Source: Hymenopus coronatus (taxonomy: Eukaryota; Arthropoda; Insecta; Mantodea; Hymenopodidae). From it: a stretch of DNA of 64,000 bases. The notes below the pieces were generated by a model, which made no database searches, was not told the DNA's origin, and worked only from the letters and a program-made list of their open reading frames with translations. The stretch's first letter is position 1; each line of letters begins with the position of its first letter. This document shows positions 12,481 to 23,689 of the stretch, one piece after another. The stretch is taken from contig CM060897.1 in the NCBI GenBank assembly GCA_030762935.1, positions 109,148,176 to 109,212,175 of the forward strand. Reading direction: 5' to 3'. Both the position numbers and the translations under genes were made by a program.

Positions 12481-13319
12481 ACCCTCTGTATAACTATCGG
12501 TAAAGTTGCCTCAGAGATCAACGTATAAGGGTGGACGCTGTTGATGCGCAATAACACACCAACTCTTGAGCAGAAAAACCAAAATGCAGAAGTGGTTGAA
12601 GACGCGAGAAACCCAAAGGAAATGTAGAAAAATAACCACCGCGAAGCAGTAAATAAATGCAATTATCACCGCGAAATAGTAAATAAATATAACACATGAT
12701 ACTAGACGTCAAGCACAAACCTGAAAGGAATTTTGCTTGTTAATCTGCAAGTTTTTTAAGTCCCAATTTTCATTCAGCATTGAATCACTATTCAACATTT
12801 CTTAGTCCGCAACACTGCGACAGTTGTCTATGTTTAAAGTTAACAGCGCATGCGCTCGCTTAGCTATACGTTGATGTGTGTGTGTGAGAGAGAGAGAGAG
12901 AGTGTAAATAAACAGATTTTCGTGAATTTGCTTTTAGTAGCTTCCATTGCTTTCACTAAAATATGTGAACGAAAGCAGCATGCCCTCTATTACGTTAGGT
13001 ATAGGTTAATGTGTAGATTAATTTTTTATTTTTTGTAGTTAATTTTTATACATTTCTAGTGGTTTTGTCAAAACATACGAGCAACACATACTTAATAGTA
13101 CAGAAGACTCTCGGATTTCATGAAAAAGGATAGGTTGGCAGTATAGTTGGGCGATCAAAAATTACAAAATGGAGTGTGTTGTTTACATTTTGCGATGTAT
13201 TTTATGTATAAGAAAATATCTTAGGACGGGTGGGTGGGTCACAGTAACTCAAAGTGATCACATCCATTATAAGGATTTTACATGTGAATTTTTATTACTC
13301 AGGTTACTATTTCCAACAT
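12481..13319. other. Spacer between satellite blocks
   Basis: Contains a near-repeat of ACCGCGAARCAGTAAATAAAT at about 12638 and 12667 and a short GT/GA tract at 12874-12902. No gene is recognised. Confidence 0.35.
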
Positions 13320-13408
13320 TTTCAATCTAGACATCCTACGGAATCTTCACCGAATTTGCAAACAACCCTGTAACCTAACCTACCTTCATTTCATTGCGCC
13401 TCTTGTAT
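13320..13408 (+). repeat. Satellite unit interrupted by a LINE
   Basis: Carries the unit end CCCTGTAACCTAACCTACC then TTCATTTCATTGCGCC. The unit is broken at about 13408 and continues at about 14399. Confidence 0.65.
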
Positions 13409-13504
13409 AGATGGATGGACGGATGGATGGATGAATGGACGGACGGACGGACGGATGGATGGATGGATGGACGAACGGACGGACGGACGGACGGATGGAT
13501 GGAT
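13409..13504 (-). repeat. (GGAT/GGAC)n tail of a LINE
   Basis: About 24 tetranucleotides of GGAT, GGAC and a few GAAT/GAAC. Read on the minus strand it is the microsatellite tail immediately after the LINE 3' end. Confidence 0.85.
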
Positions 13505-14398
13505 AGTTTATTTGCCAGAACAATACAGAGTTTGTGTAGCAATGTTAACAAATGTATAAATAACAAAACAAGTTACTAAAACATATTAGTTTTACAACTA
13601 TAAAACTCTGAAACAGTGTACAATGGATTGGAGAGCAGAACAGTCTTAAGTTTAGTTTTGAATAATGATAAGGGCAAGTTTTTTACATTATTGGGAAGGC
13701 TATTAAATAAGTTTAAGGATATGGTTTCAAATGAGTTTTAGACTTTGCTATACTTACATTTTATAATATAAATGTTTGCAGTATTTGTTGTGAAATAATT
13801 GTGAACAGAGGAACACAATGTATAAGAATTTATATTCATTTTAACAAATAGTAAACAATTAAGAACAAACAAAGATACGATAGTCAATATACCCAATTTA
13901 ATAAAGAAAGGTTTGAAATATGTCCTAGGGAATACACCACTCATAAGTCTAATTGCTTTCTTTTGAAGCAAAAAAACTTTATTGGCAGAAACTGGTTGCC
14001 CCAGAATAGAATACCATAATTCAAATGGCTATTTATGCACCTATAATATATGCTTATCAAGGCATTCAAAGATAAATATTTTTTTAAAATTCATAATAAA
14101 AAGGGTCCTCTGTTTATTTTACTTGTAACACTGTTGATATGGCTATGCCAACCTAAACATGGTTGGACATTAATTTCTAAAAAAATAATAGAATTAGCAA
14201 CAGAATATGAACTATATAAATTAACATTAAAAGCTAAATCAACAGTTTTGCTGTAATTAGCAATAAGGATATTGTGTGTACACCAGTTTTCAATTATATT
14301 GGATAGCATTACAATAAGAGTTCTATCTTTAAGAGAGATATTGATTGCCAAATCATCAGCATACAGGTAAGTCTTTAAACATTGTCTTGCACATTATA
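13409..14398 (-). mobile_element. 5'-truncated LINE inserted in the satellite
   Basis: A non-LTR retrotransposon fragment of about 1 kb. On the minus strand it begins just before the reverse-transcriptase catalytic motif YADD (14363-14352). It continues through IIENWCTHNILIANYSK, a HINSVTSKINR segment and the C-terminal LQKKAIRLMSG motif (about 13970), then a short 3' region and a tetranucleotide tail. One-base shifts and stops break the frame. 5' truncation is the usual product of target-primed reverse transcription. Clade is uncertain (RTE/CR1/Jockey-like). Confidence 0.85.
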
Positions 14399-15068
14399 GG
14401 TAACTATACAGTGAGACTTTAGGTTAAGTGAATAATACACTAAGACGTTATGAACATTCGCAGAGGTTTATTTTATGTAAAACTGATTTTGTTTCACAAT
14501 AACATTGCCGAATAACCTCAGCAGCCCTGTAACCTAATTTACCTTCATTCCGTTGCTCCATTTGGTATAACTGTCTTTAGGTTAAGTGGATATTACACTA
14601 AAACTTTACAAACATTTACAGAGGATTATTTATATAAAACTGATTTAGTTTCTTAATAACATAAACGAATAACCTCAGCAGCTCTGTAACCTAATTTACC
14701 TTCATTTCATTGCACCATTCTGTATAAGTGTACAGTGGGTCTCTAGGTTAAGTGAATATAACACTAAGACTTTATAAACATTCACAGAGGATTACTTTAT
14801 GTAAAATTGCATTTGTTTCATAATAAAATTGCTGAATAACCTCAGCAGCCCTGTAACTTAGTTTATCTTCATTTCGTTGCGTCATCTTTTACAAGTATCC
14901 ATTTAGGCCTTTAGGGTAAATGAATATTCCACTAACAGCTTATGATGGTTGCAGAGATTAATTCATGTAAAACTGTTTTTGTTGTATACTAGCATTGGTA
15001 AATAACTTCAATCTTCAGGTAATCTAACTTCTCTTCATTCCATTACCTCATCTTGTACATTTAGGATA
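14399..15068 (+). repeat. Degenerate satellite, central block
   Basis: Four consecutive units. The landmark CCTGTAACCTAATTTACC followed by TTCAT recurs near 14541, 14699, 14876 and 15032, giving spacings of 156-177 bp. Each unit also has TTAGGTTAAGTGAATA and an internal AAAACTGATTTTGTTTC segment. Confidence 0.85.
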
Positions 15069-16271
15069 TAGGAACGGAGTGGGACATTTCATTCGCTGCG
15101 ACCGTTATGGATCAATATGGCTGGTATTACGAAAAACAGGGATGAGCTGAAGGAACCGCAAGTGGTCTTAGGACCGCAGGTACTCAACGTTAGAAGTCCC
15201 TAACATTTTCAGTCGAATACCGCTCACCAATAAATGCTCACCTAAGAGGGCGAAGAGCGACTCTAGCAGGATAGTTGCGAATGGAAGGTAATTTGACGTG
15301 GGCATCAAAATTAAAGAAAGGGTTGGAAACCATTGGGATGGGAGACATTTGGATGGCGGGGCAGGAAAACAGGCGAAGTATTTGGAGAAAAATTAAGAAA
15401 CGTCTCTGTGATATTGACAGACAGCAAATAATTGCGCAATGCACAGAGAAGGTGTCATTAGAAGTACAGTCTGGGCTGAAATCGGAGTGGGGTATGGAGC
15501 AATACATCAAAACAGGTACCAAACTCATTAGAGAGGGGCTCGCGTGGATTAGACTAGGAGCATGGAGGAGCACGAAAATTTCTGACGTGAATGGTATAAG
15601 AATCTGTCCCATTTGCGAGGAGGAAGAGTCGTGGACTCACATCTTGGCAAGATGTAGGGGTACGGAGGAATGGCGGGAAAAATATTTGCCGCGATTTTTT
15701 ACCACTGCGAATGTAGGGATAGAAGCATGTTGGACGTTACTGGCAGGCACGGAAAACATGGACGGGCTAGGTAAATTTATACTTAAGGCAAGACAGCTGA
15801 GATCTGAGGAGGCTGCCAATAGAGAAGGGGGGGGGATAAGATCAACTAAACAAAAGTGACTACAATGTTCTACATACATGTATATTATATCAGACTTAGG
15901 TCACTGTTGTGCTAGGGTTGTATATATTATGTGTATATATGTCTTTTAAGTGTAATTATCTATGATAAGAGGGTGCATTTATGGAGGTGTACTCTGTGCT
16001 GTAAATTTAAATTGGTATATTTGAATATCTTTGTATCTTTATTTTCGGATTCACTCTTAATTTTTATTGTTGTTTAATATTGCTTTTGACTGTGTATTTC
16101 CTTTGTCTTTTTATTTTCGTGTTTACTCTTTTAATTCTTTGTTGTGGTTGTTGTTTTAATATTGCTTGTAATGTGTATTACAAAAGCACGTACGGTCTGT
16201 GGACCCGTGCGACTGTTGAAATTCTATGTATGATATTGCTATATTAATAAATACACTTATTCATTCATTCA
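15069..16271 (+). mobile_element. 5'-truncated LINE with C-terminal zinc motif
   Basis: A second LINE in the satellite, on the plus strand. The frame 15275-15859 (194 codons from an internal ATG) is the C-terminal part of an arthropod non-LTR polyprotein. It is mostly helical and contains the signature CPICEEEESWTHILARC, the CCHC-like motif found after the reverse transcriptase in these elements. A long 3' UTR follows, ending with AATAAATA and a (TTCA)n tail at 16260-16271. Satellite sequence resumes directly after it. Confidence 0.8.
15275..15859 (+). pseudogene. LINE ORF2 C-terminal fragment
   Basis: The open frame belongs to the LINE described at 15069-16271. No reverse-transcriptase core is present, so the product could not be active. 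The reading frame is intact for about 195 codons, which suggests a fairly recent insertion compared with the satellite units around it. Confidence 0.7.
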
Positions 16272-16500
16272 TACTAATACAAAATGGGGTATGGTGACGC
16301 TTTGGTTAAGTGAATATTGCACTAACACATAAAACTGCTTTTTGTTTTATAGAAACATTAGTTAATATCCTCAGCAGTCCTATTAAGATTCAAAATTAAA
16401 TAAACTAATCTTTTCATTAAATTACAATACTAATTCTTCTCACTAACTGATAATTCAGATAAGCAATCATTGCACAATTACATATTTCGTTGTAGGTATA
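16272..16500 (+). repeat. Satellite remnant after the LINE
   Basis: Continues the unit with TTTGGTTAAGTGAATATTG and CCTCAGCAGTCCTATTA, then fades into AT-rich DNA. Confidence 0.6.
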
Positions 16501-16537
16501 AAAAGAGGACAGTAGGCTAAAGCGAAGTCAGATGTTT

Positions 16538-18345
16538 ACTTTCTCTACACGTACTGTTTGCAAGTAGGTAGAGAAGGTATTATATTCCACTAAAAATTCT
16601 AAATCGATATTTCACCGCAAATACATGTTTTTGAAAAGCATATTTATTTTCTCTGCACACACTGTGTACTCAGTGATTTCACCGGAAATACATGTTTTGC
16701 GAACCACTGAATCCAAAAAAGAAAAACATTTTTAGAAAAATATCCGTGTGTAGCTCTATGTGAGTATGTGTGTGTGTGTGTGTCTGTGGGCAGCACAGCT
16801 CAAAATCAAAAGTCCGTTAAATAGCAAATAGCAGTATCCTTCAAGGATGTGACACGAAGATTTTCAAGAAAATCTCCTTACCCCAACCATTCTTTACATG
16901 GAAAAATTTCGAAAATGTTGATTTTCTCAAAAATCGCTCTTACGATTTTGATTAAAATCTCTTATATTTAAGATATTTACATGAAAAATAAAATGTATAT
17001 CTTGAATTTTCGTGGAATAGCCTCTGAAGACTTTTTATTCTAGATTAATTTTTCTGAATTTGCATAATTGGTAAACCGTAAGAGAGAATGAAAAACTTAT
17101 TACACAAAATATGGAGATCTCCTTAAAACACACAATTAACGCCATATACATTTTTTCCATGGAGTTGACCGTTCTTGAATAATTCCTTGTTATTGGTTTC
17201 ACTTTTATAATACTTAAAATCGTTTTACTTCCTCCATAGGTACTATGTACAAAGTGCATAGAGAAGGTATTGCATTCCACCCAAAAATTTGATACCAAGA
17301 TTTCTCCTAAAATATATGTTTTGGAGCCCCTTGAATGCAACAAAAAAAAATTGAGAAAAAGATTGGTGTGTGTGTGTCTGTGGACAGCATAGCTCGAAAA
17401 CGAAAAGATCGAAGAATACCAAACTTGGTATTTAAGTTTGGTAGCTTCCAAGAATGGGAAACGAAGGTTTTCAAGAAAATCCCTCCACCATAAATTAACC
17501 ATTAATGGCAAAATGTCCGAAATTTTTGATTTTTTTTAAAAATGGCCGTAACGATTTTGATTAAAATCCCGGATATTAAAGCTATTTACATCCCAAATAA
17601 GATGTTTATCTTAAATTTTCTGAGAATAGCCTCTGAAGACCTCTTTATTCTGGATGAATTTTGCTGAATTCTATTTAACTGCTAAACCATAAAAGATAGA
17701 CAAAAACTTGCCACAGAAGAAATGTGGATCTCGTCACACAATTTATGTCCTTTACGTTTTTATTGTGGAGTTAACTGTTTCCAGATATTCCTTGTTTTTG
17801 GTCTCAGCTTTAAAAAACGTAGAACTTTTTCATACAGGAATTGGTTAACTCCTGTCCATGCAAACAAAAGAACTTCAGTCACATAGCAACCAGCTATTGG
17901 CCATCACCTTAACTTATAGTACTCCCTTATTTCGCTTCTACTTACAAGGAAGCAAGTACTAAGACTATAGCTGCTATTTTTGTCTCGATTATTATGAAGT
18001 AAATAGAAGTATAAGCTTTTTAACAATAATTTGTTGCAGAGATGTAGAAAAAGTCATGTGAATGGAACACATCAGTTTTTTTTTATACGGGAACTTGTCA
18101 ACTCCTGGCCACTCAAAGAAATGGATCTCAATCCCATAGTAACCATATTTTAAAGCATTTGACCGTCAGTTTAGCTTAATGTATTCTATTATTTCTCTTC
18201 TACATATAAGAAACCAAGTATTAAGAGCATTTCTGCTAGTGTTTATTTCGATTAGTGTGAATTGCATAGAAGAATAAGCTTATTAATAATAATTTGTTAC
18301 TGATATGTAGAGAAAGTCATATGAATGGAACTCATCTGATATTTT
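16538..18345 (-). mobile_element. FamH host copy interrupted by another FamH copy
   Basis: The left part is 16538-17218 and the right part is 18081-18345, which resumes at ATACGGGAACTTGTCAAC. Joined, the two parts follow family order without missing sequence. A 60-base partial internal duplication of the hairpin-side segment lies at 16640-16700. A short plus-oriented FamH scrap precedes it at 16501-16535. Confidence 0.85.
17219..18080 (-). mobile_element. FamH copy nested inside a FamH copy
   Basis: Full-length element from TTTTACTTCCTCCAT to CACATCAG plus a T run. It sits in a T-rich site of the host copy and no target-site duplication other than T residues can be seen, so it defines the true element ends. 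Confidence 0.9.
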
Positions 18346-18351
18346 CTGACG

Positions 18352-19292
18352 TAAGGACATATATTTCTGGTTAATCGCACCATTGAATTTTTGGTTGGAG
18401 TACAATACCTATCTTCTCTATCCACTATATAAATTGTGCATATGGGCTATGTTTTATTATAAGTAGAAGGGAAATAAGGGAATACACTAGATTAAAACGA
18501 TAGTCAAATATTTTAAAAGCTCGTTGCCATGTAGTTGAAACCAGTTTCTATGCAAGGCTAGTAGTTTACAGAGTTTGGTGTGAGAAAAGTTAAAGTATTT
18601 TAAATCTGAAACAAATAATAAGGAATATATCAGAAATGGTTAACTCCTCGAAAAAAACGTATATGATATAAATTATGTGCTTTGATGTGTTTTTTGTAGT
18701 AAGTTATTGTCTATGTCTTACGATTTACCATTATGCAAAATTCAGCAAAATTCATCTAGAATAAAGAGGTCTTTAAGGACTATTCCCAGAAAATTCAAGA
18801 TATAAATTTCATATGCCATGAAAAGATCTTTAATACATCTTATTTTAATCAAAATCGGTAGAGCCATTTTTGAGAAAATCAAAATTCTCGAAATTGTTTA
18901 ACATGTAAACGTTACTTTACGGTGGAGGTATTATTTTTAAAATCTTCGTGTCGTATACCTTTAAGATACTAAACTTATTGGTTATTGGTTTCAATTGCGA
19001 AGTACTTACACTTTTCTCTGACAGGAAGTGTCAACTTTCCTTTTTTTCTACTCCTGGCTAAGGAAAGAAGCGATTTGCAACGACAATCGCATAACGACAG
19101 CTTTTAAAACATTTGACTGTCGGTTTAGCCTAGTGCACTCCCCCTAGTTTCCTTCTACTTATAAGGAACTAAGTAATACGAACATTCTGCTAATGTTTAT
19201 CTCGATTAGCATTGTGTAGAAAGGAGAACAATCTTTTGTAATAAGTTTGTTTGTAAAGCAGCTAGAGAAAGTCATGTGAGTGAAACACATCA
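18352..19292. mobile_element. FamH fragments in opposite orientations
   Basis: A plus-oriented tail scrap (18352-18440) and a plus-oriented body (18450-18983) stop in CTAAACTTATTGG. A minus-oriented head part (18984-19292) follows, beginning TTATTGGTTTCAATTGCG and ending CACATCAG. This is an inverted junction within the family. Confidence 0.75.
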
Positions 19293-19304
19293 GCGTTTTG
19301 AGTT

Positions 19305-19683
19305 ATAGTGTCCACAAACTCGCACATGATCTTTTTTCTATTTTTTTTATTCAGAGGCCCTTAAAATATTTATTTCCGATTGAATCTCGGTATCACATTT
19401 TGGGTGGAATAAAATGTCTTAAGTCTTTTGTAGGTTAACACCCTTTAACCAGGTTGGTCACATCGGACGATGAATTAAATTAGTGAAATGATGCTCAAAT
19501 GATCTCGGAGTATATGGAGCTTAAGTCTCAAGATAAGGGAAAACCCCGAAAAAAACTTATTCGGGTAACTCTCACTTAGCGAGATTCGAATTCGCGACCT
19601 GTTGAATGTGAGGCAGATACGCTACCACCACACTACTCAGGCGAGCTTAAGCACTTTGTATACATGTGTTAGACAAAGTAAAA
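19305..19683 (+). mobile_element. FamH 3' part split by a SINE
   Basis: The tail segment with TCTCGGTATCACATTTTGGG is interrupted by the SINE at 19440-19650. It closes with GACAAAGTAAAA, which abuts the next FamH head with no spacer. Confidence 0.75.
19440..19650 (-). mobile_element. tRNA-derived SINE (type B)
   Basis: On the minus strand the head reads GTGGTGGTAGCGTATCTGCC (A-box region) and then CGAATTCGAATCTCGC (B-box region). A body with GGTTTTCCC and CATTTGAGCATCATTTC follows. The same body is seen at 23389-23626 and 61300-61532. Confidence 0.75.
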
Positions 19684-20425
19684 ATCTGATGTGATCCATT
19701 CACATGACTTTCTCTACATCTCTGCAACAAATTATTGTTAAAAAGCGTATGCCTCTATTTACTTCCTGCTACTCGAGAACAAATTAGCAGAAATAGTATT
19801 ATTACTTGTTTCCTGTAAGTAGAAGCGAAATAAGGGAGTACCATAGTTTAAAGTCAAAGTCAAAAGCCGGTTGCTATGTGACTGAAGCTCCTTTGTTTAT
19901 ATGGACAGGAGTTGACAAATTCCTACATGAGAAATGTAAGTTTATCATAGCTGAAACCAAAAACAATGAATATCTCAAAAACAATCAACTCCACGAAAAA
20001 AATGTATACAACATAAATTGTGTGTTTTAACGTGCTCTACATTTCTTGTGTAGTAAGTTTTTATCTAAGTCTTACGACTTAGCAGTTATGCAAAATTCCG
20101 TAAAATTCGTTTAGAATAAAGTGGTCTCCAGAGGCTATTCCCAGAAAGTTCAAGATATACATTTTATTTGTCAGGTAAATATCTTTAATATATGATATTT
20201 TAATCAAAATCGTTAGAGCCATTTTTGCGAAAATCAAAATTTTCGAAAAAAGTTCCATGTAAAGGGTAGTTTGGGGTGGGGGGGGGTTTCCCAAAATCTT
20301 CGTGCCGCATCCCTGGAGGATACTAAACTTAAATACCAAGTTTGGTATTTTACTGACTTTTCGTTTTTGAGTTATCGTGTTCTCAGACACACGGGCACAC
20401 GGACACACACACACACACACCCACC

Positions 20426-20460
<35 letters not shown>

Positions 20461-20601
20461 GGACCTTTTTGTGAAAATGCTTTATTTAGATATAAGGGAC
20501 CCTAAAACATATATTTCCAGTGAAATCTCGATATCGAATTTTTGGGTGGAGTGCAATACCTTCTCTATACACCATGCACATAGTGCGTGTAGAGAAAGTA
20601 A
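19683..20601 (+). mobile_element. FamH copy, full length with long CA tract
   Basis: Head AATCTGATGTGATCC to end GTAGAGAAAGTAAAA. The internal microsatellite (20396-20461) is a long CA tract with CCCA interruptions. At about 919 bp it is slightly longer than other copies because of that tract. Confidence 0.93.
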
Positions 20602-21461
20602 AATTATGATATTAAAATATTTTCACCTAATTCCTCTGGCGTTGGGCTATACATATGTTCCAAAGTACAATGAAACCAATATGACCATGCAGTGAAAGTC
20701 GAGCTAGAAATGGAACCAAACTACCTTTTTATCTAACGTACCATATTTCAACATCAATCTAGACAAGCTGTTTACTTTTTCCTCAAGAATAATTTACAGT
20801 AAGCCTGGCCGAAAACAATCGCAACCTTCACTCTACTGTCGTTTGTCATCTTGAAAGATTTATGGCCGTTAGTAAGACGTTAAATCCGCACAGAATCGAC
20901 ATTAACAACGGTCTGACGGCGATTAATGTAATTCACGGCACACTCACTTTTAAAGAAATCCCATGATTGTAAAGCAATTTTTGCATGTTTTATCACATCA
21001 TCTAGAAATCTTATCCCTAACGCTTGGGCTAATGACTTTGGAGAACGGAAATGATGAAGAAACATGATGATATTCGTGTCTTAAAGGCACGCCCCTGGAG
21101 ATTAATGAAGAAAAAAATATCTAAGTAATAGACATGCAGATAGTTTCTAAGAAATTAAATGAAAGATATCAATCTAAAATGTTCGTTCTTTTAGGCCAAA
21201 GAAGGGAAGTTCGTTTCCTTATATCCGTTATATCGAAACTGCTTCAAACTAATGAGAAATCGACTGGAAATATCTGCAGGGATATAATTTGAAAAATGCA
21301 CAAGTTTTAAATCCGCCCAAAGGGCGAGGCTCAAAAAAAGTTTAGTTAACAAATTTACAGCATGCTGTGTTCATTTCCTCCGGGCTCATCACCAGGCATT
21401 AGTATAACTAGTCTATTTCATGAAGGCAATCTGCAGTCGATTTTAAAACTTGGGAATAGAG

Positions 21462-21465
<4 letters not shown>
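20602..21465. other. Non-FamH region with a coding-like segment
   Basis: On the minus strand 21065-20880 encodes 61 residues of protein-like composition, including SPKSLAQALGIRFLDDVIKH and YINRRQTVVNVDSVRI. The frame continues past one stop as GHKSFKMTND. I do not recognise the family. It may be a transposon protein or a decayed exon. Confidence 0.35.

Positions 21466-21507
<42 letters not shown>
21466..21507 (+). repeat. (GA)n microsatellite
   Basis: About 20 uninterrupted GA dinucleotides. Confidence 0.95.
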
Positions 21508-21509
<2 letters not shown>

Positions 21510-21667
21510 CAACACTGCCCGCACCATTGTACGCACTGAAGCACTGTACCTGCAGTGTGAAATGGTATATCCCTGCAATCGCCGCCCCTTTCTTTTACCT
21601 TTCACCTGGCAGAGAAGCGGAGAGGTTACGTGTGCAACAGTGGCAGTTGTTCTTGAAGAAAATGTAA

Positions 21668-21870
21668 ATGGCGTGTAATTTATGGACGCTCTTTAACTAC
21701 TATGGTTCTCAGCGTCCCATCTAAATTGGGCGTGAAAGACCACTTACTTTTGCTCAGAGGCCTCTCTATCAGCCTTGAGGTTTTTTTTACCTGCCGTAAA
21801 TCTACGACACGGGACCAACGGCTTTACTTCCCTTCCGAAGGAAGCCATGCTAAGGATTTTTCTTGAAGAG
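21668..21870 (-). mobile_element. SINE type A, tRNA head missing
   Basis: Body of the SINE whose complete form is at 40223-40480, with segments ATGGACGCTCTTTAACTAC, GGGCGTGAAAGACC, CCGTAAATCTACGACACGGG and CCTTCCGAAGGAAGCCATGC. The tRNA-related end is absent. Confidence 0.8.
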
Positions 21871-22002
21871 CAACAAAATACTTGTTCTCTCATTCCCATT
21901 AAACATTCACCGTTCACTCTTATTCCACATGTAAGTCACCACTGCACTGATAAGGCCATGCTAATACCGGAATGAGCCGGTTTCTTTGGCTCTACGTGAC
22001 TG

Positions 22003-22156
22003 TTGAAAAAAAGTAGTGGGGACAAGAGGGAGGGTAAGTTCACACCTCTTGCGCTTTGCCTGCCAGGTCTGCACTGGAGCTACCGTTGTACCGGAAGTGC
22101 ACACTATCCCAAACCAGGAGGCCAAGACCATCGCAAACTACCTCATAGAAAAATGT

Positions 22157-22198
<42 letters not shown>

Positions 22199-22450
22199 GG
22201 GTACCGATTGAGTTACACAGCGATCAGGGCACCAACTCTGAGTTCAACCTGTGGAGGGAAACACCGGAAAGTTTTGGAGTGCACAAGACGCGCACAACAT
22301 CTCTTCACCCACAGTCAGACGGCATGGTTGAGCGGTACATCTAGACTCTAGAAGAACATTTGAGGAAGAGAGACTGCAATATGAGGTTGCCACTTTTCTT
22401 GCTAGCCTACCACTCTTCAACCTTTTTTATAATTGTCTTTATTGCCCACC
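22003..22450 (+). pseudogene. Ty3/gypsy integrase fragment broken by a (CT)n tract
   Basis: Frames around a (CT)n microsatellite (22159-22195) encode IPNQEAKTIANYLIEK. After the repeat come HSDQGTNSEFNLW, GVHKTRTTSLHPQSDGMVER and then EEHLRKRDCNMRLPLFLLAYHSS. These are the catalytic core (second Asp in SDQGTN, Glu region after HPQSDG) and following helix of a Ty3/gypsy integrase. The microsatellite sits between two conserved blocks and shifts frame. No reverse transcriptase is nearby. Confidence 0.85.
22159..22195 (+). repeat. (CT)n microsatellite
   Basis: Expanded dinucleotide inside the integrase fragment. Confidence 0.95.
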
Positions 22451-23035
22451 AAAGGGAGTATAGGGATAGCTCCATAGCGATCATGCTAAAAGAATCTACA
22501 TCGCCTTCCCTACCATGCACTAGAGCTACTTTCTAGCAGATGGTCAGTAAGCAGGTAAAGTTTAAGCCAGGTACCGGCGTAGCAACATGAAATTTGTGGG
22601 TGACTACATAAAGATGTCCTTAACACAAGAGAGTATCTTGGGCAGGCGGTAAGTTAGGACCTGGACTTGGCGTCGAATCCAGGCCAGAACCTAGAGCTCG
22701 GTAGTGACATGCGGGCTCATGCTAAAAGGGAATAAGGTGAGGGTCTCATGCAGTAAAGAAGAGGCGCCGTCTGCAATTTGTTGCTCCGTCCTGGCTGCCA
22801 GCTGGAGTGGGAGCTGACCTATCTGAAACATAGAAAGACAATGCATACATAGCCCTTGTCAGTTATTAATAATAATATTCTGAGGATTTTTTTTTTTTTT
22901 TTTTTACAAAGTTACAGATGTAGAGTGAAGTCCACTCCGAGCCAATTGGGTCATAGCCACACTTACTCACATTCATACCAATATATTGTAAACTCCTGTG
23001 TTAAATTATTAGCTACGGTTAGTTATTTCCTTTTT
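22451..23035. other. Probable decayed gypsy sequence and spacer
   Basis: Follows the integrase fragment and is GC-richer than its surroundings to about 22840, so it may be the rest of the element. No LTR or clear frame is recognised. It ends in poly-T tracts. Confidence 0.35.
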
Positions 23036-23313
23036 TTTTTTCTTGAAAAATCTTCGTGTTGCCTCGTTGGAAAATATTAAACTAAAATATCGATTTTGGT
23101 AGTTAACTGAAGTTTTATTTTTGAGTTATGCTCGTCACAGACACATACAAATTGATTGTTTTCTATTTTTTTTTTTTTTTTTTTTCCCCTTTTGTTTGTT
23201 TGTTGTTTCGGGAACCTTTAAAGGTTTATTTGCAGTGAAATCTTAGTATAGAATTTCTGGGTGGAATGCAATATATTTTTTTGCCTATTATGTGTGTGGT
23301 AGAGAAAGTAAAA
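23036..23313 (+). mobile_element. FamH 3' fragment
   Basis: Starts in the CTTGAAAAATCTTCGTGTTG segment and ends GTAGAGAAAGTAAAA. The hairpin stem is largely lost. Confidence 0.75.
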
Positions 23314-23388
23314 ATTAAGAATTTAGTGAAGTATACATTTCTTTCTCTTTTTCTTTCTTTCTTCTTCTTCTTATTTATTTATTTTTTA

Positions 23389-23626
23389 AGTTTAATGTCC
23401 TATAACTTGCAAGGTCATATCGGAAAATGAATGAATGAATAGAATGGGTGAAATGACTCTCATATGAGCCCGAGGTTCATAGAGCTTAAAATTGCCCGAC
23501 ATTCACCTTCTCAGGAAAGGGTAACTCCTCAAAAACATTATTCGGGCAGATCACCCTGACCAAGATTCGAACTCGGACATCTTAAATGTGAGGCAGATGC
23601 GCTTCCTACACCCCACAGAGGCGGAT
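23389..23626 (-). mobile_element. SINE type B
   Basis: Minus-strand head GCGCATCTGCCTCACATTTA followed by GTTCGAATCTTGG (B box), with the same body as the copy at 19440-19650. Confidence 0.75.
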
Positions 23627-23689
23627 TTATTCACCCGTTGGTCATCGTTTACAAAAACTTATTTCATTCAAATTGGGTTTTACAAAAAA

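Noticed and set aside
13409..13504. CRISPR-like or minisatellite array of short units
   Set aside because: Simple tetranucleotide repeat at the 3' end of a LINE, without spacers.
17035..17511. 158-codon open frame on the minus strand
   Set aside because: It spans the junction of nested FamH copies. Similar short frames appear in every copy and their translation does not stay conserved.
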